Part shown: one piece after another, positions 24,269-32,761 of the stretch | Position numbering within the stretch: the first letter of the stretch is position 1 | Layout of the letters: the number at the start of each line of letters is the position of its first letter | Assembly: GCF_018614195.1 (NCBI RefSeq) | Contig: NZ_JAGGOT010000034.1 | Coordinates: forward strand, 62,001 to 126,000 | Origin: Streptomyces sp. ISL-43 | GTDB lineage: Bacteria; Actinomycetota; Actinomycetes; Streptomycetales; Streptomycetaceae | Length of the DNA stretch: 64,000 bases | Reading direction: 5' to 3' | The notes under the pieces: generated by a model | The model's input: the letters and a program-made list of their open reading frames with translations, nothing else | Told to the model about the DNA's origin: nothing | Database searches by the model: none | Made by a program: the position numbers and the translations under genes

Positions 24269-25270
24269 TCAGCGTGCCGCCCCGTGGCAGTCCGCGTACG
24301 GGCGGCCCGACGTGCACCAGCAGGGGGACGTGGTCGGCGGGGGCCAAGGGGTGGCCTTGCCTCGGGCCGCCAGGGTCGTGGCGTATTCGGCCAGGAGGGA
24401 CGGGGAGGACGGGGAGGTCTTCTCCGAGGCCGCGAAGGCCTCGTACGAGGGGACGCTCGCGGTGACGATGCCCAGGTTGGTCGTGCCCGAGGCGGCCAGG
24501 GTGCGCAGGGAGGCTTCGACCTGGGCCAGGTGGGCGTCGTGGGAGGGGTACTCCGCGGCCAGGGTGGGGTACGAGGTGAGGAGTTCCGCCAGCTCTCGCG
24601 CCGGCCAGTGCAGGATGGCCACCGGGAACGGGCGGGAGAGCGCGGCGCGGCGGTCGCCGAGCTCGGCGCGCAGGCGGGCGATCTCGGCGCGCAGCTCGGC
24701 GGGGTCGTCGGAGCCCAGGGCCCAGATGCGCTTGGGGTCGTGGAGTTCGTCCAGCGGGATCGGGCCGATGTGGCGGGTGTCCGCGACCATGTCCCAGTCG
24801 TCGTGCGGGAGTCCGAGGAGGCGGCGTACGCGGTGGCGGCCCGTGAGGAGGGCGGTGGTCGCCGGGGTGAGGGGGGCGTTGTCCGGGGCGAGGAGGGTGG
24901 CCGCCTCCGTGAAGCACTCGTGGGAGGCTTCCAGCTCGTCGTGGGCTTCGAGGGCCTCGGCGATGACTTCCCAGGGGGCGGGGTCCGAGGGGGCCGCCGC
25001 GCGGATGCCGGAGATCAGGGCGCGGGCCTCGGGCTCGTGGCCGTACTCCCAGAGGTTGGCCGCCTGGAGGGCCTTGATCAGGGAGGGGTCGGCCGGGGAG
25101 GCGGAGAGGAGCTGGTCGTACAGCGCGCTGGCACGCTCTCGCGCGTCGGCCAGTTCGAGGTGGGCCGCGGCCTGGAGGAGCAAGGGCTCCTGGTCCTCGG
25201 GGTAGCGGGTCGCCGTGCGGATGAGGCGCTCGGCTTCGGCGATGTGCTCGGCAGGCGTGTCGGGGCGCAT
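24269..25270 (-). CDS. Tetratricopeptide-like protein with C-terminal SEC-C motif
   Basis: 333 aa. The N-terminal ~140 residues are helical repeats of TPR type (EDQEPLLLQAAAHLELADAR, then SPADPSLIKALQAANLWEYG). A central region contains an Arg/Glu-rich helix around residues 190-215, and the protein ends with a SEC-C zinc-binding motif (CWCTSGRPYADCHG). SEC-C motifs occur on SecA and many uncharacterised proteins. Base composition returns here to the high GC of the chromosome, so this gene marks the right edge of the restriction island. Function unknown. Confidence 0.8.
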   Translation of the reverse strand: MRPDTPAEHIAEAERLIRTATRYPEDQEPLLLQAAAHLELADARERASALYDQLLSASPADPSLIKALQAANLWEYGHEPEARALISGIRAAAPSDPAPWEVIAEALEAHDELEASHECFTEAATLLAPDNAPLTPATTALLTGRHRVRRLLGLPHDDWDMVADTRHIGPIPLDELHDPKRIWALGSDDPAELRAEIARLRAELGDRRAALSRPFPVAILHWPARELAELLTSYPTLAAEYPSHDAHLAQVEASLRTLAASGTTNLGIVTASVPSYEAFAASEKTSPSSPSLLAEYATTLAARGKATPWPPPTTSPCWCTSGRPYADCHGAAR

Positions 25271-25317
25271 GGTTCACACCGTACTGCGGCTGGTCAGTTG
25301 ACGGGGGAGGACTTAAG

Positions 25318-26118
25318 GTGCCGCCCGTGCGAGATCACGTGCGTGTCGTGGTGCAGGGGAAGGGCCGGCGGGCGCGCCGGGCCGGTCTCGCGGGGATCCT
25401 GTGGGCGGCGGGTGAACTGGCCGTCACCGTCGGCGTGGTGGTGTTGTTGCTGGTGGTGCACCAGGTGTGGTGGACCAACCGGCAGGCCCTGGCCGCCGCG
25501 CACGAGCAGGTCAGGGAGTTGGAGAGCGACTGGTCCGCCGCCCCTCCCGTTCCCGAATCCGTCCCCACGGCCGCCGAGTCTCCCGCAGCGCCTTCCGAGG
25601 AGCCCGCCGTCTCGCCCCCTCCCGAGGCGGAGGTCCCTGTCGCCCCGCCGTCGAGCGCCGCCGCCAAGTCCCCGCCGCGGGAGTCCGCGTACGGCGTCCT
25701 GCGCATCCCCGGCCTCGGCGTCGTCGTGCCCATCGCCGAGGGTGTCGACAAGCGGTCCGTGCTGGACAAGGGGTACGCCGGGCACTACGCCGGGACCGCG
25801 CAGCCCGGGGCGCAGGGGAACTTCGCGCTCGCCGGGCACCGCAACACGCACGGGGAGCCCTTCCGCTACATCAACCGGCTGAAGGCGGGGGACGAGCTGA
25901 TCGTCGACGTGCGGGGGCGCAGGTACGTGTACGTCGTCGGCAGGACGTTGGCGGAGACGAGCGAGCGCGACACCGGGGTGATCGCGCCCGTCCCGCGCAG
26001 CATCGTCAAGCCGGACGCCGGCTACGGCGAGCCCGGCGCGTACATCACGCTCACCACCTGCACGCCCGAGTACACCTCCAAATACCGGCTCGTGGTGTGG
26101 GGGACGCTCAAGCGTTGA
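25318..26118 (+). CDS. Class E sortase
   Basis: 266 aa. One transmembrane helix near residues 26-50 (ELAVTVGVVVLLLVVHQVWW) is followed by a Pro/Ala/Ser-rich linker to about 120 and the sortase beta-barrel. Catalytic residues are H174 (LAGHRNTHG), C248 (LTTCTP) and R257 (SKYRLVVWG). Class E enzymes of Streptomyces recognise LAxTG and anchor proteins such as long chaplins. A protein with an LAGTG motif is encoded at 32762-33577 in this window. GTG start preceded by GGAGG. Confidence 0.9.
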   Translation: MPPVRDHVRVVVQGKGRRARRAGLAGILWAAGELAVTVGVVVLLLVVHQVWWTNRQALAAAHEQVRELESDWSAAPPVPESVPTAAESPAAPSEEPAVSPPPEAEVPVAPPSSAAAKSPPRESAYGVLRIPGLGVVVPIAEGVDKRSVLDKGYAGHYAGTAQPGAQGNFALAGHRNTHGEPFRYINRLKAGDELIVDVRGRRYVYVVGRTLAETSERDTGVIAPVPRSIVKPDAGYGEPGAYITLTTCTPEYTSKYRLVVWGTLKR

Positions 26119-26154
26119 CGGGCGGGCGCGGGCGCGCACCGTAATGTCGGAGCG

Positions 26155-26352
26155 GTGCGTCTGAAATGGATGAAACGTCCTCAGCCGCTGTGGCTCGCCG
26201 TGCCGTTCGTGCTGTTCGTCGGGGCGCTGCCCTTCGTGAACCGGGTGGAGCCGGCACCGGGCGGCGTACCGTTCCTGCTCCTCTGGTTCACCGGCTCGAC
26301 CCTCGTCACCCCGCTCGCCGTCTGGCTGACCTGGCGGGGTGACCACCGGTGA
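26155..26352 (+). CDS. DUF3311 small membrane protein
   Basis: 65 aa with two transmembrane helices (PLWLAVPFVLFVGALPFVNR and PFLLLWFTGSTLVTPLAVWL), the DUF3311 pattern. Such genes sit directly in front of SSF-family symporters and overlap them; here its TGA overlaps the GTG of the symporter remnant. It presumably assists that transporter. Confidence 0.85.
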   Translation: MRLKWMKRPQPLWLAVPFVLFVGALPFVNRVEPAPGGVPFLLLWFTGSTLVTPLAVWLTWRGDHR

Positions 26353-27618
26353 GCGCGGCGGCCGTCGCGACCACCGTCTTCGCCGTCTTCATGGTGGCGA
26401 CCGTCGCGCTCGGGCTGCTCGCGGTGCGCGGGCGCGGCGGGCGCGGCGGTCGCGGCGGGCGCGGCGGTCGCGACCGTCTTCCTGCTCCCCTACATCCAGC
26501 TCCAGATCACCGGAATGGGCGTGGTCGTCTCGACCGTGACGTACGGGACGGTGTCCCTGGAGTGGGCGTACTTCATCGCCTTCGCCGTCACCACCGGCTT
26601 CGTCGTCGTCAGCGGACTGCGCGGCAGCGCGTGGGTGTCCGTACTCAAGGACGTGCTGGTCATCGGCACGCTCGGATTCCTCGCCGTGTACGTGCCCCTG
26701 CACTACTTCGGCGGCTACGGAGAACTCTTCGACCGGCTCGCTGCCGAGCGGCCGCAGTGGCTGACGCTCCCCGGCGCCGGGAGCGGGGCGGGCGGCCGCG
26801 GCGAGCTGGGAGCGGGGTGGTTCGCCTCCACCGTCGTGCTCAACACGCTGACCGTCGTCATCTTCCCGACCACCGTGGCCGGGTACTTGGGCGCGCGCGA
26901 CGCCGACGCGCTGCGCCGCAACGCGATCCTGCTGCCCGCCTACAACGTGCTGCTCTTCGTGCCGATGCTGCTGGGCATGGCCGCGCTGTTCGTCGTACCG
27001 GGGCTGGCGGGCGCGGACTCCAACCTCGCGCTGTTCAAGCTGGTCGTGGACGCGCTGCCGGCCTGGGCGGTGGGCGTGATCGGAGTGGCGGCGGCGCTGT
27101 CGTCGATCGTGCCGATGGCGGTGTTCATGCTGGTCATCGGCACGATGTGGGGACGCAGCGTGCTCTCGCTCGTGCCGCGCTGGAGCTCGGGGGAGCGGCA
27201 GAAGCTCGCCTCGCAGCTGGTCGTGGTCGTGGCCGGGACGATCGCGCTGGTCATGACCTACACCGCGCCGAACACGCTCGTGAGGCTCTCGCTCGTCTCC
27301 TACGAGGGCATGGCGCAGCTGGTGCCGATGCTGCTGCAGGGTCTGGTGTGGCGCAGATTGACGGCGGCGGCGGCGGTGGCCGGGCTGGTCGCGGGGGTCG
27401 GGGTCGTCTGCTGGCTGGTCTTCACGGGCAACGACCCGGTGTGGGGTGTCAACGCGGGCATGGTGGCCCTCGCCGTGAACCTGGCGGTGGCGCTGACGGT
27501 GACCCGGTTCGGGCCGCGGGAGCCGGGCGACGGGCGGCCCGACGCCGAAGTGCTGGCCCGGGATCCGCTGCCCGGGGAGGATTCCCCCTCCGTGCCCGTT
27601 GTCAGTGGGGCGGGCTAG
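26349..27618 (+). pseudogene. SSF-family sodium:solute symporter with internal deletion and frameshift
   Basis: The GTG at 26349 starts a normal first helix (FAVFMVATVALGLLAVRGRG). Inside a GC-rich repeat (about 26425-26472) the frame changes by one, and the protein resumes at VATVFLLPYIQLQITGMGVV, then runs normally to 27618 with the usual later helices. Roughly 95 residues covering helices 2-4 and the first sodium-site residues are missing. The repeated GGCGCGGCGGGCGCGG pattern at the join suggests a slippage or recombination deletion, or an assembly collapse. A downstream ATG at 26515 would give only a C-terminal part. Confidence 0.75.
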
Positions 27619-27739
27619 GATCGATCGCGAGTACGAGTACGGGTACGAGTGCGATGTACTGGTCCTGGATCTCGTATGGGCGTGTGGGCTTGTGGGCGTA
27701 CGGGTGTTCGTGCGCGGGAGCGGAAGGGGGGTGGTCTGC

Positions 27740-28135
27740 ATGGCTGGGGAACGAAGCGGTGGTGGGACCTCGCCGTCCTTCCCGGTCTTCGCCGCCTGCT
27801 CTGCCTCCTCCGCGCTCACCCGGAGCGCGAGTTCGCGGGTGATCGCCCTGCTCGTCCCGCTGATTCCGCTGGTGCTGCTCGGAGGAGTTCTCGGGCTGTT
27901 CACCGGGGAGAACGGGCTCGGCGCCGTGGTGGCCGTCCTCGCGGTCACCGTCGCCGTGGGCGCCGAGGCCCTGGCCGCCGCCGCGCGTCTGGTCCGGCCC
28001 GTGCCGCCGCACCGAATACGCACCGCGATCCGTGATCGTGAGCAGCGCACGGCGTTCCTGCCGCAGCGCGATCCCGACGCCTCGGGCCGGTCGCGGCCCA
28101 GGGCACCCGGCCGTCTCGTCCCGACGGCCGCGTAG
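27740..28135 (+). CDS. DUF6412 small membrane protein
   Basis: 131 aa. Two hydrophobic segments (VIALLVPLIPLVLLGGVLGL and LGAVVAVLAVTVAVGAEALA) precede a conserved basic tail (RIRTAIRDREQRTAFLPQRD) ending Arg/Pro-rich, the DUF6412 pattern. ATG at 27740 has GGGGGG upstream. The gene commonly precedes the YidC-like gene, as here (115 bases), so the two probably act together at the membrane. Confidence 0.8.
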   Translation: MAGERSGGGTSPSFPVFAACSASSALTRSASSRVIALLVPLIPLVLLGGVLGLFTGENGLGAVVAVLAVTVAVGAEALAAAARLVRPVPPHRIRTAIRDREQRTAFLPQRDPDASGRSRPRAPGRLVPTAA

Positions 28136-28250
28136 GGGCGCGCAGTTCCTCTCGCCTTCCGCTGACTGATCACTGTCGTCGCCCCTCGTGGGTCGTCACG
28201 CCGAAACGCATCACTTTCGACGTTCGACGAGACCCCTTCGGAGGGCCCGC

Positions 28251-28943
28251 GTGTCCGTTTTCACTCATCTTGTTGCTCAGCTGGGCAGGCTCCTGGAGCC
28301 GCTGCTGGCCGAGTCCGCGACCGCTGCCGCGATCGTGCTGTTCACCGTGCTCGTGCGGCTCGCGCTGCACCCGCTGAGCCGGGCCGCCTTCCGCGGGGCG
28401 ACCCCGGCGGCGGGCTGCCTGCCCGTGCTGCTCCAACTGCCGGTCTTCTTCGTGATGTACCGGGCGTTCTCCTCGTCGGAGATCGGCGGGGCCGCCAACG
28501 AGCTGCTCGGGCACCGGCTGTTCGCCGCGCCGCTCGGGGACCGGTGGGGCGACGCGCTCGGGGAGGGCGGCCTGTTCGGGGCGCCGGGGCTGGTGTTCCT
28601 CGGGCTGTTCGCGGCCATCGCGGCGGTGGCCGCCTGGAGCGCGGCGCGCGGACGCAAGGCCGCGGCGCTGACGGCTGCCACCGCGGCGGCTGCTGGAGGG
28701 GGCAAGCCCGCCGGGGTGATGGCTGACGTGAGCGCCGAGCAGCGCGAGGTCATGCGCAAGCTGGGCGGCGTACTGCCCCTGCTGTCCTTCGGGACGTTGA
28801 TCACCGCCGCCCTCGTGCCGCTCGCCGCCGGGCTGTACCTGGTCACCACCACCGCGTGGTCGGTGGCCGAGCGGGTCTGGCTCCAGCACCGCAAGGAGCG
28901 GGCCGAGGGGAAGATCGGCGGAGCCGCGTGTTCCAGTCTGTGA
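28251..28943 (+). CDS. YidC/Oxa1-family membrane protein insertase, second copy type
   Basis: 230 aa. The conserved YidC core is seen in LFTVLVRLALHPLSRAAFRG, the LQLPVFFVMYRAF motif, and the late hydrophobic pair around PLLSFGTLITAALVPLAAGL. The positively charged residue in helix 1 (R of LVRLAL) needed for substrate insertion is kept. The cytoplasmic tail is short and basic. Streptomyces keep an ancestral yidC near oriC; this is the accessory type coupled to DUF6412. GTG start with GGAGG upstream. Confidence 0.85.
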   Translation: MSVFTHLVAQLGRLLEPLLAESATAAAIVLFTVLVRLALHPLSRAAFRGATPAAGCLPVLLQLPVFFVMYRAFSSSEIGGAANELLGHRLFAAPLGDRWGDALGEGGLFGAPGLVFLGLFAAIAAVAAWSAARGRKAAALTAATAAAAGGGKPAGVMADVSAEQREVMRKLGGVLPLLSFGTLITAALVPLAAGLYLVTTTAWSVAERVWLQHRKERAEGKIGGAACSSL

Positions 28944-29065
28944 ACAGGGTCTTGCGGATTGGGTCGACTTCTTGGAGGATCGGCCAATCCTCCGATGGCC
29001 GCAACCCATCGTCCGGCCCGGGGCATGCCCATGGGTCGACCACTCACGACCACGGGAGAATGCCC

Positions 29066-29923
29066 ATGAAGCTGCTGCGTGTAGGACCCGTCGGGTCGGA
29101 GCGCCCCGCGCTGCTCGACCAGGACGGGACCCTGCGGGACCTGTCCGGCCTGATCACGGATGTGGACGGCGCGCTGCTCGCCGACGACTCCGTGCTGTCC
29201 CGGGTCCGGGACGCGGCCGGGTCCGGTGAGCTCCCGGTGCTGGACGCCGAGGGTCTTCGGACCGGGTCCGCCGTCGGCCGCATAGGCAAGGTCGTGGGCA
29301 TCGGCCTGAACTACCACGGGCACGCGGCCGAGGTCGGCGCCGAGGCGCCGGCCGAGCCGATCCTCTTCCTCAAGGCGTCCGACACGGTGGTCGGCCCCGA
29401 CGAGACCGTGCTGATCCCGCGCGGGAGCGTCAAGACCGACTGGGAGGCCGAGCTCGGCGTCGTCATCGGCAGCACCGCCCGCTACCTGGACTCCGCCGAG
29501 GAGGGCCTCGCGCACGTCGGCGGGTACGTGCTGGTCAACGACGTGACGGAGCGCGCCTTCCAGAACGAGCGCGGCGGCACCTGGGACAAGGGCAAGAACT
29601 GCGAGACCTTCACGCCGCTCGGCCCCTGGCTGGTCACCGCGGACGAGATCCCGGACCCGCAGGCGCTCGACGTGAAGCTGTGGGTGAACGGCGAGCTCAA
29701 GCAGGACGGTCACACCTCGGACCAGATCTTCCCGGTCGGCGAGGTCGTGCGGTACGTGAGCCAGTTCATGACCCTGTACCCGGGCGACGTCCTGATCACG
29801 GGCACCCCGGCGGGTGTGGCCGCGGGCCAGCCGGAGCCGAAGCCGTTCCTGCGGGCCGGTGACGTGGTGGAGCTGGAGATCGACGGCCTCGGCCGCCAGC
29901 GCCAGGAGTTCAAGAGCGCGTAG
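29066..29923 (+). CDS. Fumarylacetoacetate hydrolase-family protein
   Basis: 285 aa. The N-terminal ~70-residue cap (MKLLRVGPVGSERPALLD) is followed by the FAH domain: KVVGIGLNYHGHAAE, then PILFLKASDTVVGPDETVLI with metal ligands, DWEAELGVVIG, YVLVNDVTERAFQ, and C-terminal LITGTPAGVAAG. The family hydrolyses or decarboxylates acylpyruvates and beta-diketones, often as ureidoglycolate lyase-like or 2-hydroxyhepta-diene-dioate isomerase enzymes. ATG at 29066 fits the GGGAGA site better than the ATG six bases upstream. It is followed by a strong terminator. Confidence 0.85.
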   Translation: MKLLRVGPVGSERPALLDQDGTLRDLSGLITDVDGALLADDSVLSRVRDAAGSGELPVLDAEGLRTGSAVGRIGKVVGIGLNYHGHAAEVGAEAPAEPILFLKASDTVVGPDETVLIPRGSVKTDWEAELGVVIGSTARYLDSAEEGLAHVGGYVLVNDVTERAFQNERGGTWDKGKNCETFTPLGPWLVTADEIPDPQALDVKLWVNGELKQDGHTSDQIFPVGEVVRYVSQFMTLYPGDVLITGTPAGVAAGQPEPKPFLRAGDVVELEIDGLGRQRQEFKSA

Positions 29924-29944
29924 TCGCGCCGCTCGCGCACGCAC

Positions 29945-29985
29945 GGAAAGGGGCGGTGCCGTCGTCGACGGCGCCGCCCCTTTCC
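29945..29985 (+). terminator. Bidirectional hairpin terminator
   Basis: GGAAAGGGGCGGTGCCGTC (29945-29963) pairs with 29967-29985, a 19-bp stem with one G-T pair and a GTC loop. It separates the convergent FAH and Gfo/Idh genes. Short CTGCGGT and GTCAGCC repeats follow to 30060. Confidence 0.8.
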
Positions 29986-30070
29986 CGTCTGCGGTCTGCG
30001 GTCTGCGGTTTGTGGTCCGCGGTCGGCTGCCGGTAGTCAGCCGTCAGCCGTCAGTCGTCGGTCGTCGGCC

Positions 30071-31168
30071 TCAGCCGACCTTCACGGTCACGCCGTCCCG
30101 CGACGACTGCCGCGCCGCCTCCAGTACGTCCAGGCAGTGCGCCGCCTCGAGCGCCGTGACCGGGGCGGGTCCGCCGCTGCGCAGCGCGCCGGCCACGGCC
30201 GCGTAGTACGCCGGGTAGTCGCCCGGCGCCGTCGGCACCGGCGTCCCGGCGCCGGTCAGCGGCGATTCCCCGGAGCCCAGCCGGCCCCACAGGTGCTCGG
30301 GCTCCTCGCCCCACGTGCGCCCGGGGTCGCCCGGCCGCTGCCCCTCGCGCAGCGCGTTCTCCTGCGGGTCGAGCCCGTACTTGACGTAGCCCGCGCTGGA
30401 GCCGAGTACCCGGAACCGCGGTCCCAGCTGGGCCGTGGTCGCGCTGACGTACAGGTGCGAGCGGACTCCGCTCGCGTGCGTGAGGGCGATGAAGGTGTCG
30501 TCGTCCGCCTCCGCGCCCGGGCGGCGCACGTCGGCCTCCGCGTAGACCCGTACGGCCGGGCCGAACAGCACCAGCGCCTGGTCGACCACATGGCTGCCGA
30601 GGTCGTACAGCAGGCCGCCGATCTCCTCCGGCGCGCCGGATTCGCGCCAGCCGCCCTTGAGCTGCGGGCGCCAGCGCTCGAAGCGGGACTCGAAGCGCTG
30701 GATCTCGCCCAGCTCGCCGGCGGCGAGGAGGCGGCGCAGCGTGAGGAAGTCGTTGTCCCAGCGGCGGTTCTGGAAGACGGACAGGAAGGTCCCCGTCCGC
30801 TCGGAGAGCGCGGCCAGCTCGCGCGCCTCGGCGGCGGTGGCGGCGAGCGGCTTGTCCACGACCACGGGGATGCCGGCGGTGAGGGCGGCGGTGGCGAGCG
30901 GGACGTGCGTCTTGTTGGGGGAGGCGATGACGACGAGGTCGAGGGCGGGGGACCGGTCCCCGTTCCACAGCTCGTCGGCGCTGCCGGCGATCCGGACGTC
31001 CGGGTAGGCCTCGCGCGCCTGGGCGGCGCGGCCCGGGTCCGAGGTGACGACGGTGTCGAGGACGAGGCCGTCGGTCGCGGACACGAGCGGGGCGTGGAAG
31101 ACGGAACCGGCCAGTCCGTAGCCGACGAGTCCGACGCGGAGGGGAGTGGCGGGGGCGGTGTCGTTCAT
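30071..31168 (-). CDS. Gfo/Idh/MocA-family oxidoreductase
   Basis: About 365 aa. The N-terminal Rossmann domain starts PLRVGLVGYGLAGSVFHAPL (GxGxxG) and shows the EKP-type motif as VDKPLAATAAEA (Lys of the catalytic EKP). A beta-sheet C-terminal domain runs from about residue 130. The family uses NAD(P) to oxidise sugars, inositols or related compounds. It is divergent from a ROK regulator, with a perfect palindrome in the shared promoter, so it is probably under that regulator and induced by a sugar. ATG at 31168 is preferred to 31204 because the operator would otherwise lie inside the gene. Confidence 0.85.
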   Translation of the reverse strand: MNDTAPATPLRVGLVGYGLAGSVFHAPLVSATDGLVLDTVVTSDPGRAAQAREAYPDVRIAGSADELWNGDRSPALDLVVIASPNKTHVPLATAALTAGIPVVVDKPLAATAAEARELAALSERTGTFLSVFQNRRWDNDFLTLRRLLAAGELGEIQRFESRFERWRPQLKGGWRESGAPEEIGGLLYDLGSHVVDQALVLFGPAVRVYAEADVRRPGAEADDDTFIALTHASGVRSHLYVSATTAQLGPRFRVLGSSAGYVKYGLDPQENALREGQRPGDPGRTWGEEPEHLWGRLGSGESPLTGAGTPVPTAPGDYPAYYAAVAGALRSGGPAPVTALEAAHCLDVLEAARQSSRDGVTVKVG

Positions 31169-31180
31169 GGCGAACACTTT

Positions 31181-31195
31181 GGCAACAGTGTTGCC
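31181..31195. promoter_or_regulatory. Palindromic operator between the ROK and Gfo/Idh genes
   Basis: GGCAACA-G-TGTTGCC is a perfect 7+1+7 palindrome 12 bases upstream of the oxidoreductase start. Its position between a ROK regulator and its likely target suggests that regulator's binding site. Confidence 0.65.
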
Positions 31196-31209
31196 TAAGT
31201 GCAAGGAGG

Positions 31210-32346
31210 GTGGACAATGGCCAGGTGGACAGGGGTAGCGGGGGCAAGGGCAACGGCGTGAACCTGCCGTTGCTGCGCGGGCACAACGACGCGCTGGTAC
31301 TGGACCTGCTGCGCGCCGCCGGCCCGTGCGGCCTCGGCCGTGCGGACCTCGCGGACCGTACGGGGCTCACCCCGCAGGCCGTCAGCAAGATCACGGCACG
31401 GCTCCGGGACGAGGGGCTGGTGGCCGACGCGGGGCGCGAGGCGTCCACGGGAGGCAAGCCGCGCACGCTGCTGAAGCTGGTGCGGGAGGCGCGGTACGCG
31501 GTCGGGGTGCATCTGGATCGCGACGAGCTCACGGCGGTACGGGTGGACCTGGCCGGTCGCGTCGTCACCGACTGGCGGGGCCCGCTGGACTTCGGGGCCG
31601 GTCCGGACGTCGTGGTCGAGGACGTCGTACGGGCGGTCGCGCGGGTTTGCGGTGATGCGGGTGGCGGTGCCGGTTCTGGTGCCGGTGGGTCGGGCGGGCC
31701 GGTCCTCGGCGTCGGCGTGGCCGCGCCGGGACCGCTGGACTGGCGGACCGGGGTGCTGGGACGGGTGACGGGGTACCCGCAATGGGCGGGGTTCCCGTTG
31801 GGGGAGGTGCTGCGGAGTCGGCTCGGGCTCCCGGTGCGGGTGGACAAGGACACCAACGCGGGGGTGGCGGCAGCCGGGTTCGACGGAGCCGCTGCGGACG
31901 AGGCCGTGGCGTACGTCCACGTCGGCACCGGACTGGGAGCGGGGCTCCGGCTGGGCGGCGATGGCGGCGTCTACCGGGGGCGCCGCTCGGCGGCGGGGGA
32001 GTTCGGGCACCAGGTGCTGCGGCTCGACGGGCCGCCCTGCCGCTGCGGGGGGCGCGGGTGCGCGGAGGTGCTGTGCCTGGACGCGGTGGCGGGGGGCCGG
32101 CTCGAGGAGGCGGCACGGATCGTGGGGGAGGCGGCGGCGAACCTGGTCGCGCTGCTGGACGTGGACCGGGTGCTGCTCGGGGGGCGCGTGGTGGCGGCTG
32201 CGCCGGACGTGTTCGTGGACGGGGTGCGGGGGGTGGTGGCCGCGAGATCCCTGGGCGGGGGTGAGGCCGTCCGGGTCGGCCTCGCGGGGGCGGGTGTGGC
32301 GGAGGGGGCGGCGGAGTTGGTGCTCGGGTCGGTGTTCGGCCGCTGA
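31210..32346 (+). CDS. ROK-family transcriptional regulator
   Basis: Up to 378 aa. Winged helix: NDALVLDLLRAAGPCGLGRA then DLADRTGLTPQAVSKITARL. ROK sugar-kinase-like domain: GVGVAAPGPLDW, DKDTNAGVAA, VHVGTGLGAGL and the zinc motif CRCGGRGCAEVLC. No obvious loss of ligand residues. Start is uncertain. The best ribosome site (AAGGAGGG) serves an ATG at 31217 in another frame that encodes a 14-residue peptide ending in TGA at 31259-31261. This overlaps a GTG at 31258 in the regulator frame (VNLPLLRGHND), so translation may begin there by coupling. Alternative GTGs are at 31210 and 31225. Confidence 0.85.
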   Translation: MDNGQVDRGSGGKGNGVNLPLLRGHNDALVLDLLRAAGPCGLGRADLADRTGLTPQAVSKITARLRDEGLVADAGREASTGGKPRTLLKLVREARYAVGVHLDRDELTAVRVDLAGRVVTDWRGPLDFGAGPDVVVEDVVRAVARVCGDAGGGAGSGAGGSGGPVLGVGVAAPGPLDWRTGVLGRVTGYPQWAGFPLGEVLRSRLGLPVRVDKDTNAGVAAAGFDGAAADEAVAYVHVGTGLGAGLRLGGDGGVYRGRRSAAGEFGHQVLRLDGPPCRCGGRGCAEVLCLDAVAGGRLEEAARIVGEAAANLVALLDVDRVLLGGRVVAAAPDVFVDGVRGVVAARSLGGGEAVRVGLAGAGVAEGAAELVLGSVFGR

Positions 32347-32761
32347 ACGCTGCGCGGTGCTGCGCGGTGCTGCGCGGTGGGGCGGCGCCAGGCCCGTGGC
32401 TGCGCGCCCCGCCGGCCGGCGCCGTCCCCGACCGGCTGGTCCGTGGCTCCGCGCCGCCGGTCGGTGGCTTCCCCGACCGGCTGGTCCGTGGCTCCGCGCC
32501 GCCGGTCGGTGGCTTCCCCGACCGTTTGATCCGTGGCCCCGCGGCCCCGCGCCCCGCGCCTCAAGCGCCGCAGGGCTGGGTTTGGCGTCGGGCCGGCTTC
32601 GCTGGGGGCAGCGAGTCGGCCATACGGGGGGAAACGGGGAGGGACCGGGCGCGGCGCTGGACAGGGGGTCGCGGGCGCGTGGGAGGGTGCGGGCAGGGCC
32701 GGGGTGATTGTCGCCTCGTCCGACTATCTTCCTGTCCGTCGGCGAGTAGCGAAGGTCTGCC
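32347..32761. repeat. Intergenic region with a 45-bp tandem repeat
   Basis: A 45-bp unit starting CCCCGACCGGCTGGTCCGTG is repeated at 32426-32470 and 32471-32515, with a diverged third copy from 32516 to about 32550. No gene is supported in this 415-base gap; shorter CTGCGCGGTG repeats occur at 32350-32380. Confidence 0.7.
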
